From Pseudomonas sp. GOM7 (GTDB lineage: Bacteria; Pseudomonadota; Gammaproteobacteria; Pseudomonadales; Pseudomonadaceae), in contig NZ_CP113519.1 in the NCBI RefSeq assembly GCF_026723825.1, positions 496,001-560,000 of the forward strand: DNA of 64,000 bases. Reading direction: 5' to 3'. A program made the translations under genes and the position numbers. A model generated the notes under the pieces. The model saw nothing but the letters and a program-made list of their open reading frames with translations, was not told the origin of the DNA and searched no databases. Position 1 is the first letter of the stretch. Each line of letters begins with the position of its first letter. Of this stretch, positions 48,224-60,028 are shown piece after piece.

Positions 48224-48280
48224 GGTCGGCTCGGGTTGCCTTGGGTTTGGTCGAAAACTGCGCATTATAAGAGCAGCGAC

Positions 48281-48355
48281 AAGCTGCAAGCCACAAGCGA
48301 CAAGGAAAAGCACGCCGCCGCTCTTGCTTGAAGCTTGCAGCTTGTGGCTTGCAGC

Positions 48356-48357
<2 letters not shown>
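48281..48357. repeat. palindrome, AAGCTGCAAGC family, copy 4 (perfect arms)
   Basis: Arms 48281-48298 and 48340-48357 are perfectly complementary over 18 bases with a 41-base spacer. The right arm overlaps the priA stop codon by two bases, so the repeat abuts the gene exactly. Confidence 0.9.
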
Positions 48358-50575
<2,218 letters not shown>

Positions 50576-50637
50576 GCCATAAGCTCCATGGACAGGCCGG
50601 CGATCTTAGCACGCGACGGCCGGCGCGCTGCGCGCGC

Positions 50638-50665
50638 TTGCATCGCTCAGCGCGTCTGGTAAGAT
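50638..50665 (+). promoter_or_regulatory. candidate sigma-70 promoter of rpmE
   Basis: TTGCAT (50638-50643), 16 bases, TAAGAT (50660-50665), about 70 bases before the rpmE start and divergent from priA. Confidence 0.5.
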
Positions 50666-50735
50666 GCGCGGCCTATTTCCGTGCGGTGCCTGACGTTGGG
50701 TCGGGTGGCGGCACGACTACCCCGAGGAAAGCACC

Positions 50736-50948
50736 ATGAAAGCCGATATCCATCCGAACTACGTCGAGATCGACGCTACCTGCTCCTGCGGCAACGTGAT
50801 CAAGACTCGCTCCACCCTGGGCAAGAACCTGAGCCTCGACGTTTGCTCCGAGTGCCACCCGTTCTACACCGGCAAGCAGAAAGTGCTGGATACCGGCGGC
50901 CGTATCGACCGCTTCAAGCAGCGCTTCGGCGTGTTCGGCGCCAAGTAA
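50736..50948 (+). CDS. rpmE: 50S ribosomal protein L31 (zinc-binding type)
   Basis: 70 residues. It keeps the zinc ligands (CSCG near 16-19 and CSEC near 37-40), so it is the C+ form expressed under zinc sufficiency; a zinc-free paralogue may exist elsewhere. Sequence [16 protein letters not shown] and HPFYTGKQ is standard L31. Ribosome-binding site GAGGAAA. Divergent from priA, followed by the nuclease gene 26 bases on. Confidence 0.97.
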   Translation: MKADIHPNYVEIDATCSCGNVIKTRSTLGKNLSLDVCSECHPFYTGKQKVLDTGGRIDRFKQRFGVFGAK

Positions 50949-50974
50949 GCGGCCGAGCGATAACGGAACGTGCC

Positions 50975-51775
50975 ATGCACCTCTCCGTGAATCTGAAAAA
51001 GGCGTCCCTGGTGGGCGCCTTTTTCGTTTCTCTGTTGTGGCTGGAGTTCGCCCAGGCCTTCTGCCCGTTGCGCGCCGACCTGCCGCAGGTGGCCGTGCGC
51101 CAGGTGGTGGATGGCGATACCCTGCGCCTGGTCGACGGGCGCAGCGTGCGTCTTATCGGCATCAATACCCCGGAGCTGGGGCGCAAGGGCCGCAGTGACG
51201 AGCCCTATGCCGTGCAGGCCAGGCGCCGTCTGCAGGCACTGGTCGAGGCCAGTGGCGGCAAGCTGGGTGTGCAGATCGGCAAGCAGGGCAAGGATCATTA
51301 TGGACGCACCCTGGCGCATCTGTATGGGCGTGACGGGCGCAATATCGAGGCGCAACTGCTCAGCGAGGGGTTGGGTTTCATGGTCGCCGTCGCGCCCAAT
51401 ACGCAACTGGTGCGTTGCCAGGGCGAGGCCGAGCGCGAAGCGCGCCAGCAGCGTCTGGGGTTGTGGCGGCAGGTGCAGGCGAAGCAGGCCGGCCAGTTGC
51501 GTAGCGGCGGTTTTGCCCTGATAACCGGGCGCGTCGCCGATGTGCAGCGCAATCGTGGTGGTCTATGGCTGGAGCTGGACGGCAACCGTGTATTGCGCGT
51601 GGCCCCCGAGTTGCTCGCTGCGTTCGGCGATCGCGCCCTGATGCGTCTGCAAGGGCGAAATGTCGAGGCTCGTGGCTGGGTGATCGACCGGCAGAGCCGC
51701 GGTGCTTTGAAATCCGGGCAGGCGCGCTGGATGTTGCCACTGACCCACCCGGCGATGTTGGAGGTGTTGCCATGA
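50975..51775 (+). CDS. exported SNase-like (thermonuclease fold) protein
   Basis: 266 residues. A signal peptide (about 1-29, ending near EFAQA) precedes a staphylococcal-nuclease OB-fold: VRQVVDGDTLRLVDGRSVRLIG (45-66), INTPELGRKG, and GRTLAHLYGRDGRNIEAQLL near 108-127 with the family's conserved D and R residues. It probably cleaves nucleic acid in the periplasm or outside. The C-terminal ~90 residues look like an extra beta domain. The stop overlaps the next start by 4 bases (ATGA), so it is cotranslated with the protease gene. Confidence 0.85.
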   Translation: MHLSVNLKKASLVGAFFVSLLWLEFAQAFCPLRADLPQVAVRQVVDGDTLRLVDGRSVRLIGINTPELGRKGRSDEPYAVQARRRLQALVEASGGKLGVQIGKQGKDHYGRTLAHLYGRDGRNIEAQLLSEGLGFMVAVAPNTQLVRCQGEAEREARQQRLGLWRQVQAKQAGQLRSGGFALITGRVADVQRNRGGLWLELDGNRVLRVAPELLAAFGDRALMRLQGRNVEARGWVIDRQSRGALKSGQARWMLPLTHPAMLEVLP

Positions 51776-53208
51776 TGCGTACTCTGGGGGTGTGCCTGCT
51801 GTGTGTCTGGCTCGCCGGCTGTGCGGTGAACCCGGCCACCGGACGCAACGATTTCGTGATGATGAGCGAGCGCCAGGAGCTGGACATGGGTGCGCGCTAC
51901 AACCAGGAAATCCTCAAGCAATACCCGCGCTACGACGACGCCAAACTGCAGTCCTATATCCAGCGCGTCGGCGAGCGGGTGGCACGCAACAGCCACCGCA
52001 GCCAGCTCAAGTACGTCTTCACCCTGGTCGACAGCCCGGACGTCAACGCCTTCGCCCTGCCGGGGGGCTACATCTATATCCACCGTGGTTTGCTCGCCTA
52101 CCTCAATTCCGAGGCGGAGCTGGCGGCCGTACTGGGGCATGAGGTCGGGCACGTGACGGCGCGCCACAGCGTGCGCCAGCAGAGCCAGTCCACAGCCTGG
52201 GGGCTGCTCGGTCAGGCGGCGGCCATCGGTACGGGCATCGGTGCGGTGGGGGATCTGACCAATGTCATGGGCAATGCCTTCGTGCGGGGCTACGGCCGTG
52301 ACATGGAGCTGGAGGCCGATGGCCTCGGTGCGCAGTACCTGGCGCGCAGTGGCTACGATCCGCAGGCCATGATCGAGGTGGTCAAGGTGCTGAAGAACCA
52401 GGAAACCTTCGCCCGCGATGAGGCCGCCAAGCGTGGTGAGGCACCTGCTGTCGGTGGCTACCACGGCCTGTTCGACACCCATCCCGACAACGACCGCCGC
52501 CTGCAGCAAGTGCTCGGCCCGGCCCGTGCCCTGGCTGGCAGCAATCAGGAAGTCGGTCGCGATACCTTCCTGCAGATGCTCGACGGTCTGGTATTCGGCG
52601 ACTCGGCGGCCAGTGGCATTCGGCGTGGCCAGAACTTCTATCACGGCCCCCTGGATTTCACCCTGAGCTATCCGCAGGGCTGGCAACTGGTCAATCGCCC
52701 GGACGTGTTGATCGGGCATGCCCCGGACGAGCAGGCATTCATCGCCATGACCCTCGAGCCGGCGGACAAACGCCTGACGCCCGCCGAGTTCCTGCGTCAG
52801 CGGGTGGGCGGCCAGCGCCTGTTGGCCGGCGAAGAGTTACGAGTCGGCTCGCTGCAAGGCTATACCGCCGTGCTGCCGGGGCAGTCGGCGCGTCGCGTTG
52901 CGGTGCTCTATCGCGGTGCCAACGCCTTCCTGTTCGTGGCGGTGGTCAAGGGGCGGGCCTCGCTGGAAACCGAGGATGCGCACTTTCTCGGCGTCATCCG
53001 CAGTTTCCGTGCCCTGACGGCCAAGGAGCGCAAGTTGGCCGAGCCGGTACGGCTCAAGCTGGTGCGCATCAGGGCGGGGCAGAGCATGGCCGCGCTGGCC
53101 AGGCAGGGGCCAGCGGGTGAAGGAGGCGAGGCGCGTCTGCGCCTGCTCAACAACCTTTATCCAAGCGGCGAGCCGCGTGCTGGTGACTGGGTGAAGACGC
53201 TTCGGTGA
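51772..53208 (+). CDS. M48-family zinc metalloprotease, lipoprotein
   Basis: 478 residues. Lipobox LAGC with acyl cysteine C17; zinc motif H123-E124-x2-H127 (GHEVGHVTARHS) and the downstream ELEADGLG glutamate ligand near 181-188, an M48/BepA-type arrangement. The C-terminal part (after about 270) is an additional domain with a PDZ-like look and a LysM-like end (LVRIRAGQSMAALARQ...LNNLYPSG...GDWVKTL). It probably processes or quality-controls envelope proteins. Coupled to the SNase gene. Confidence 0.9.
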   Translation: MMRTLGVCLLCVWLAGCAVNPATGRNDFVMMSERQELDMGARYNQEILKQYPRYDDAKLQSYIQRVGERVARNSHRSQLKYVFTLVDSPDVNAFALPGGYIYIHRGLLAYLNSEAELAAVLGHEVGHVTARHSVRQQSQSTAWGLLGQAAAIGTGIGAVGDLTNVMGNAFVRGYGRDMELEADGLGAQYLARSGYDPQAMIEVVKVLKNQETFARDEAAKRGEAPAVGGYHGLFDTHPDNDRRLQQVLGPARALAGSNQEVGRDTFLQMLDGLVFGDSAASGIRRGQNFYHGPLDFTLSYPQGWQLVNRPDVLIGHAPDEQAFIAMTLEPADKRLTPAEFLRQRVGGQRLLAGEELRVGSLQGYTAVLPGQSARRVAVLYRGANAFLFVAVVKGRASLETEDAHFLGVIRSFRALTAKERKLAEPVRLKLVRIRAGQSMAALARQGPAGEGGEARLRLLNNLYPSGEPRAGDWVKTLR

Positions 53209-53246
53209 AGCGGCGGTTGCAGTGCGACCGAACAGTCTTGTCGAGC

Positions 53247-53254
53247 TGTATACA
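53247..53254. promoter_or_regulatory. palindrome TGTATACA upstream of maeB
   Basis: In GAGCTGTATACAACTTG, 57 bases before the maeB ATG. It resembles GntR/FadR-type operators (TNGTNNNACNA). A weak promoter-like pair (TTGTCG 53238-53243, TATCCT 53262-53267, 18-base gap) brackets it. Low certainty. Confidence 0.3.
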
Positions 53255-53310
53255 ACTTGCGTATCCTCGGCCGCCTGCCCATTCAACAGCAACAAAAGCG
53301 GAACGCCACT

Positions 53311-54579
53311 ATGTCTGATCTGAAAACTGCCGCTCTCGAATACCATGAGAAGCCCCGTCCGGGTAAGCTGAGCGTCGAGCTCACCAAGCCCACTGCCACT
53401 GCCCGTGACCTGTCGCTGGCCTACAGCCCGGGTGTCGCCGAGCCGGTGCGCGAGATCGCGCGCGATCCGGAGCTTGCCTACCGCTACACCGGTAAAGGCA
53501 ACCTGGTAGCAGTCATTTCCGATGGCACCGCGATCCTCGGTCTGGGTGATCTCGGCCCGCTGGCCTCCAAGCCGGTCATGGAAGGCAAGGGCGTGCTGTT
53601 CAAGCGTTTCGCCGGCGTCGATGTGTTCGACATCGAAGTCGATGCCGAGAGCCCGCAGGCTTTCATCGACACCGTGAAGCGCATCTCCATCACCTTCGGC
53701 GGCATCAACTTGGAAGATATCAAGGCCCCCGAATGCTTCGAGATCGAGCGCGCGCTGATCGAACAGTGCGACATCCCTGTATTCCACGATGATCAGCATG
53801 GCACCGCCATCGTCACCGCCGCCGGCATGCTCAACGCCCTGGAAATCGCCGGCAAGACTCTGCCCGAAGCGAAGATCGTCTGCCTGGGCGCCGGTGCTGC
53901 TGCCATCTCCTGCATGAAGCTGCTGGTGAGCATGGGCGCCAAGGTCGAGAACATCTTCATGATCGACCGCAAAGGCGTGATCCACGCCGGTCGTGACGAC
54001 CTGAACCAGTACAAGGCCGTGTTCGCCACCGAAACCGCCAAGCGCACCCTGTCCGAGGCGCTCGATGGCGCGGACGTGTTCGTCGGCCTGTCTGGGGCTA
54101 ATCTGCTCAGCGCAGAAGACCTGGCCCGCATGGCACCCAACCCCATCGTGTTCGCCTGCTCCAACCCGGATCCGGAAATCAAGCCTGAACTGGCGCACGC
54201 CACCCGTAACGACGTGATCATGGCCACCGGCCGTTCCGATTACCCGAACCAGGTCAACAACGTGCTGGGCTTCCCCTTCATCTTCCGTGGTGCCTTGGAC
54301 GTGCGTGCCACTCGCATCAACGAAGAGATGAAGATCGCTGCCGCCCTCGCCCTGCGCGACCTGGCCAAGCAGCCAGTGCCGCAGGACGTCTGTGATGCCT
54401 ATGGTGTGCAGTCGCTCGAGTTCGGCCGTGAGTACATCATTCCGAAGCCGATGGACAAGCGCCTGATCACCATGGTCTCCGATGCCGTGGCCAAAGCCGC
54501 CATCGAGACCGGCGTGGCGACCTTGCCCTATCCGAAGCACTATCCGCTGAAGTCGGTGGACGAAGTGTTCAACGGCTAA
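53311..54579 (+). CDS. maeB: NADP-type malic enzyme, short form
   Basis: 422 residues. Malic domain with [20 protein letters not shown] near 31-50, [18 protein letters not shown] near 160, and the NAD(P) Rossmann motif [14 protein letters not shown] near 193. It lacks the phosphotransacetylase-like C-terminal domain seen in many MaeB proteins, so it is the short form. It decarboxylates malate to pyruvate, making NADPH. Start chosen at [20 protein letters not shown], the family N-terminus. Confidence 0.94.
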   Translation: MSDLKTAALEYHEKPRPGKLSVELTKPTATARDLSLAYSPGVAEPVREIARDPELAYRYTGKGNLVAVISDGTAILGLGDLGPLASKPVMEGKGVLFKRFAGVDVFDIEVDAESPQAFIDTVKRISITFGGINLEDIKAPECFEIERALIEQCDIPVFHDDQHGTAIVTAAGMLNALEIAGKTLPEAKIVCLGAGAAAISCMKLLVSMGAKVENIFMIDRKGVIHAGRDDLNQYKAVFATETAKRTLSEALDGADVFVGLSGANLLSAEDLARMAPNPIVFACSNPDPEIKPELAHATRNDVIMATGRSDYPNQVNNVLGFPFIFRGALDVRATRINEEMKIAAALALRDLAKQPVPQDVCDAYGVQSLEFGREYIIPKPMDKRLITMVSDAVAKAAIETGVATLPYPKHYPLKSVDEVFNG

Positions 54580-54589
54580 GCTGCCGCCC

Positions 54590-54621
54590 AATAAAAAACC
54601 CGCTTCGGCGGGTTTTTTATT
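54590..54621. terminator. strong bidirectional terminator between maeB and ponA
   Basis: AATAAAAAACCCGC, TTCG, GCGGGTTTTTTATT: a textbook stem with A- and T-runs, serving both convergent genes. Confidence 0.95.
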
Positions 54622-54639
54622 GAGCCTCAAGCTGCTCCT

Positions 54640-57051
54640 CTAGAACAGATCGATCGGTGCCATCTCGTCGGCCGGCAGCGGGCTGCCAGGGGCGCCCATG
54701 CCCGGCTCGAACTCGTTCATCGGCGGCGGCGAGTCTTCGCTCTTGAATACCTCGAAGTAGGCATCCGGCGTGCCGGGCGAGGCGGCGCGGCCGCTGACCG
54801 GGTCGACGCGCAGGGTGAGGATGCCCTTGGGTTCCTTGGGGGCGTGGCTCGGACGATCCTTGAGGGCGGGGCCCATGTAGTTCATCCATATCGGCAGGGC
54901 GACGGTGCCGCCGTATTCGTTGCGACCGAGGCTTTCCGGCTGGTCGAAACCAGCCCATACGGTGGTCACGTAGTCGGCGTTGTAGCCGGAGAACCAACTG
55001 TCCTTGGACTCGTTGGTGGTACCGGTCTTGCCTGCCAGGTCGTTGCGGCCAAGGGCCAGAGCGCGGCGGCCAGTACCGCGCTTGATCACGTCCTGCAGCA
55101 TGCTGGTCATGATGTAGGCGGTGCGTTCGTCGATGATCCGTTCCGCGACCTTGGGCTCCTGTGGCGGCAGGTCGTCCGTCGCGTTCACGGCCAGATTCGC
55201 ATTTTCCTGGTTCGGCTCGCTGCCCGGCACCCGCGCCGGATTGGCGCGGAACAGGGTCTTGCCGTTGCGATCCTCGACGCGCTGGATCAGGTAGGGCTCG
55301 ATCTTGTAGCCGCCGTTGGCGAAGGTTGCCCAGCCTTCGGCGATTTCCATGGGGGTCAGGCTGGCGGTGCCCAGCGCCAGGGACAGGTTGCGCGGCAGGT
55401 CCTGTTCATCGAAACCGAAGCGTTGGATGTAGTCCAGGGTTCGCGGCACGCCCATGTCCTGCAGCAGGCGGATCGACACCAGGTTGCGCGACCTATACAG
55501 CGCTTCGCGCAGGCGAATCGGGCCGAGGAAGGTGTTGTTGTCGTTCTTCGGTCGCCATTTCTGCGAGAGGTAGTCGTCCGAGAGGATGATCGGTGCGTCG
55601 TTAACCAGGGTGGCGGCGGTGTAGCCACTATCCAGGGCCGCGCTATAGATGAAGGGTTTGAAGCTAGAGCCGGGCTGGCGCTTGGCTTGCACGGCGCGGT
55701 TGTAATTGCTCTGCTCGAAGGAGAAGCCGCCCACCAATGCCTCGATGGCGCCGCTGTTGGGGTCGAGGGATACCAGCGCGCTCTGGGCGGCCGGGATCTG
55801 CACGAAGCTCAGGCTGCCATCTTGCTGTTGCTGCACGCGCACCACGTCGCCAACCGCTGTGACATCCGCTGGTTGCTGTGGGCGTGGGCCGAGGCTGTTG
55901 GTATTGAGGAAGGGGCGCGCCCATTTCATGCTGTCCCAGGGTACGGCTTGTTCCTCGCCGTTGCGTCTGAGCACCAGAATGCCGCTCTTTTCCACTTGGG
56001 TGACGATCGCCGGCTCCAGGCCGCCGATGCTGCGGTACTTGCTCAACTCGGCCTGCCAGGCTTCACGCGTCATGCCGGGCAGGCGGCTTTCCGGGCCTCG
56101 GTAGCCATGGCGCTGGTCATAGCTGATCAGGCCCTGGCGCAATGCGTCGTTGGCGATTTCCTGCAGATGGCTGGGCACGGTGGTGGTGACGTTGTAGCCC
56201 TCGGTGTAGGCCTCGCTACCATAGCGCCCGACCATTTCGGCACGGGCCATTTCGGCGATGTAAGGGGCGTTCAGTTCGGGAGTGGGTACGTGGTAGCGCG
56301 CGTCCACTTCTTCGGCCAGGGCCGCTTCGTAGCGCGCCTGGTCGATACGCCCGAGGCGGTAGAGGCGACCAAGGATCCAGTCGCGGCGTTCCTTGGCGCG
56401 GGTTGGATTGACCAGGGGATTGTAGCGCGAAGGCGCTTTCGGCAAGCCGGCGATCATGGCCATCTGTGCCAGGGTCAGGTCGCGGATGGATTTGCCGTAG
56501 TAGACCTGGGCTGCCGCTTCGATGCCATAGGCGCGGTTGCCCAGATAGATCTTGTTCACGTAGAGCTCGAGGATCTCGTCCTTGCTCAGCTCGCGTTCGA
56601 TCTGCAAGGCCAGGAGAATTTCGGTGGCCTTGCGCGAAAAACTGCGCTCGTTGGTGAGGAAGAAGTTCTTCGCCACCTGCATGGTAATGGTGCTGCCGCC
56701 ACTCTGAATCTGACCGGTTTTCAATAATTGCGTGGCAGCGCGCATCAGGCTCGTCACATCGACGCCATAATGGTTCGCGAAATTATCGTCTTCCGCCGCC
56801 AGGAGGGCGCTGATGAAATCCTTGGGGATTTCGTCGAAGCGAATGGGGGAGCGGCGCATTTCGCCGAATTCGGCGATCAGCTTGGCGTCGCTGCTATAGA
56901 CCCGCAGCGGGATCTGTAGCTGCACCTGGCGCAATGATTCGACGGAGGGAAGGGTCGGGCTAAGATAAAGGTATGCGCCGCTGAAACTGAGCAACAGTCC
57001 ACAAAATACGGCAAGGCAAGACCAGCACAAGAACTTCAGCAGGCGCATCAA
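54640..57051 (-). CDS. ponA: penicillin-binding protein 1A, bifunctional
   Basis: 803 residues. One N-terminal membrane anchor; glycosyltransferase GT51 domain with EDDNFANHYGVD near 86 and GGSTITMQVAKNFF near 118; an OB-like insert typical of class A PBPs; transpeptidase domain with SSFK in QPGSSFKPF near 460, and KTGTTNESKD near 683. It polymerises and cross-links peptidoglycan in the periplasm. ATG at 57048 (codon 2) is an alternative start. Divergent from pilM, as in P. aeruginosa. Confidence 0.95.
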   Translation of the reverse strand: MMRLLKFLCWSCLAVFCGLLLSFSGAYLYLSPTLPSVESLRQVQLQIPLRVYSSDAKLIAEFGEMRRSPIRFDEIPKDFISALLAAEDDNFANHYGVDVTSLMRAATQLLKTGQIQSGGSTITMQVAKNFFLTNERSFSRKATEILLALQIERELSKDEILELYVNKIYLGNRAYGIEAAAQVYYGKSIRDLTLAQMAMIAGLPKAPSRYNPLVNPTRAKERRDWILGRLYRLGRIDQARYEAALAEEVDARYHVPTPELNAPYIAEMARAEMVGRYGSEAYTEGYNVTTTVPSHLQEIANDALRQGLISYDQRHGYRGPESRLPGMTREAWQAELSKYRSIGGLEPAIVTQVEKSGILVLRRNGEEQAVPWDSMKWARPFLNTNSLGPRPQQPADVTAVGDVVRVQQQQDGSLSFVQIPAAQSALVSLDPNSGAIEALVGGFSFEQSNYNRAVQAKRQPGSSFKPFIYSAALDSGYTAATLVNDAPIILSDDYLSQKWRPKNDNNTFLGPIRLREALYRSRNLVSIRLLQDMGVPRTLDYIQRFGFDEQDLPRNLSLALGTASLTPMEIAEGWATFANGGYKIEPYLIQRVEDRNGKTLFRANPARVPGSEPNQENANLAVNATDDLPPQEPKVAERIIDERTAYIMTSMLQDVIKRGTGRRALALGRNDLAGKTGTTNESKDSWFSGYNADYVTTVWAGFDQPESLGRNEYGGTVALPIWMNYMGPALKDRPSHAPKEPKGILTLRVDPVSGRAASPGTPDAYFEVFKSEDSPPPMNEFEPGMGAPGSPLPADEMAPIDLF

Positions 57052-58296
<1,245 letters not shown>

Positions 58297-58297
<1 letters not shown>

Positions 58298-58869
58298 TGG
58301 CGCGTATCAACCTATTACCCTGGCGCGAGCAATTGCGCGAAGAGCGCAAGCAGCGCTTTCTGGTCAGCTTGCTTGGTGTTCTGGTCATCGGCGCGGGTTG
58401 TGTCTTCTTGGGTGATCAGATGCTGACGGCGGCTATCGATACTCAGAATGCGCGCAACAATTTCATCAAGAGCGAAATTGCCGTGCTCGATTCGCGTATC
58501 AAGGAAATCAGTGAGTTGAAGACTCGCCGCCAGCAATTGTTGGAGCGGATGAAGATCATTCAGGATCTGCAGGGCAATCGTCCGATCATCGGGCGTATCT
58601 TCGATCAGCTAGTGAGAACCTTGCCCGACGGCGTGTATTACACCAGCGTGAAGATGACGGGCAAGGAGATCGCCATAGTCGGTGCTGCCGAATCGAACAA
58701 CCGCGTCTCCAATCTGATGCGTAATCTCGACGCCTCTGAATGGCTGACCGCACCCAATCTGACCGAGGTCAAGGCGGTTACCGCAGGTGCCGTCGATCAG
58801 GCTAATGTGTTTCAGTTGACGGTGCAGCAGACCCAGCCTCAAGCGGATCAAGTGGAGGCTGCGAAATGA
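58297..58869 (+). CDS. pilN: type IV pilus alignment protein PilN
   Basis: 190 residues. The cytoplasmic INLLPWREQLREERK motif at 4-18 binds PilM; one membrane helix near 22-45; the rest is periplasmic with a coiled coil (IKSEIAVLDSRIKEISELKTR) and a ferredoxin-like domain. It pairs with PilO. Its ATG overlaps the pilM stop (TGATG). Confidence 0.95.
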
Positions 58870-59486
58870 GTTTGCGTGAATCGTTGGAAAGTCTGCGTAG
58901 TGTCGACCTCAATGATCTCGACCTGAACAACCTGGGGTCCTGGCCGGCACCCGTCAAGTTCATCGCGGGGCTGTTGCTGCTCATTGCTGTGTTATTCCTG
59001 GGCTATAACTTCCATCTCAAGGATCTACAGGCGCAGCTAGAACAGCAGCAGGGCGAAGAAGTGACGCTCAAGGATCAATTCTCCAACAAAGCATTCCAGG
59101 CGGCGAATCTCGAAGCCTACAAGGAGCAGATGAAGGAGATGGAAGTTTCCTTCGGCGAACTGCTCCGGCAATTGCCCAGTGATACCGAGGTGCCTGGATT
59201 GCTCGAGGATATCACCCGCACTGGCCTGGGCAGTGGCCTGGAGTTCGAGGAAATCAAGCTCCTGCCGGAGGTGACTCAGCAGTTCTATGTCGAGTTGCCG
59301 ATTCAGATAAAGGTCACCGGTGGCTATCACGATCTGGCCACCTTCGTCAGTGGCGTGGCGAGCTTGCCACGCATCGTCACCTTGCATGACTTTCAGCTAG
59401 CGCCAGCGAGTGCTGGAAACTCCAGTCGCTTGAGCATGCAGATCATGGCCAAGACCTATCGCTACAACGACAAGGGGGCGCAGTGA
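58866..59486 (+). CDS. pilO: type IV pilus alignment protein PilO
   Basis: 206 residues, with one membrane helix (about 29-50, FIAGLLLLIAVLFLGYNF), a periplasmic coiled coil, and a ferredoxin-like domain. It forms the inner-membrane PilN/PilO heterodimer. Overlaps pilN by 4 bases (ATGA). Confidence 0.94.
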   Translation: MSLRESLESLRSVDLNDLDLNNLGSWPAPVKFIAGLLLLIAVLFLGYNFHLKDLQAQLEQQQGEEVTLKDQFSNKAFQAANLEAYKEQMKEMEVSFGELLRQLPSDTEVPGLLEDITRTGLGSGLEFEEIKLLPEVTQQFYVELPIQIKVTGGYHDLATFVSGVASLPRIVTLHDFQLAPASAGNSSRLSMQIMAKTYRYNDKGAQ

Positions 59487-60010
59487 TGAAATTCTCTCGC
59501 CTTGCTTTGTTAGTGGGTTTCTCCGTGCTCGCAGGTTGCGGTGCCAGTAGCGACTTCTCCGATCTACGCACCTATATGGATGAGGTGCGTGCCAGACCCA
59601 AGGGTTCCATCGAGCCGTTGCCGACCTTTCAGCCTTATGAAAGCTTCACCTATCGGGCCGCATCGCTGCGCAGCCCGTTCCAGCCGCCGATCAAGATCGA
59701 TGTGGTGGCCCGGCAGAAGGGCTCCAAGGAAATCAAGCCTGATGAGAGCCGGGTCAAGCAGTTCCTCGAAGGTTTCAATATCGAAACCTTCGAGATGGTG
59801 GGAACCCTGCGTAATGACCATGAGCTCTTCGCACTGGTCAGTGGGGCGGGCGGCGTTCACCGTGTGAAGGTGGGTGATTATCTGGGGCGTAATAACGGCA
59901 AGATAATCGCGATCGACGATTCCAAGATCGAGGTGATGGAAATTGTTCCGGATGGCGAAGGTGGCTGGCTTGAGCGGCCGCGCAGCCTTCCCTTGAAGGA
60001 GCGCTCCTGA
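59486..60010 (+). CDS. pilP: type IV pilus lipoprotein PilP
   Basis: 174 residues from ATG 59486, which overlaps the pilO stop by one base; a GTG one codon earlier is possible. Lipobox FSVLAGC with C18. Unstructured linker, then a beta domain (FNIETFEMVGTLRNDHELFALV) that contacts the PilQ secretin. It joins the inner-membrane complex to the outer-membrane pore. Confidence 0.95.
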   Translation: MKFSRLALLVGFSVLAGCGASSDFSDLRTYMDEVRARPKGSIEPLPTFQPYESFTYRAASLRSPFQPPIKIDVVARQKGSKEIKPDESRVKQFLEGFNIETFEMVGTLRNDHELFALVSGAGGVHRVKVGDYLGRNNGKIIAIDDSKIEVMEIVPDGEGGWLERPRSLPLKERS

Positions 60011-60028
60011 TAGGGGCGAAGTGAAGAG

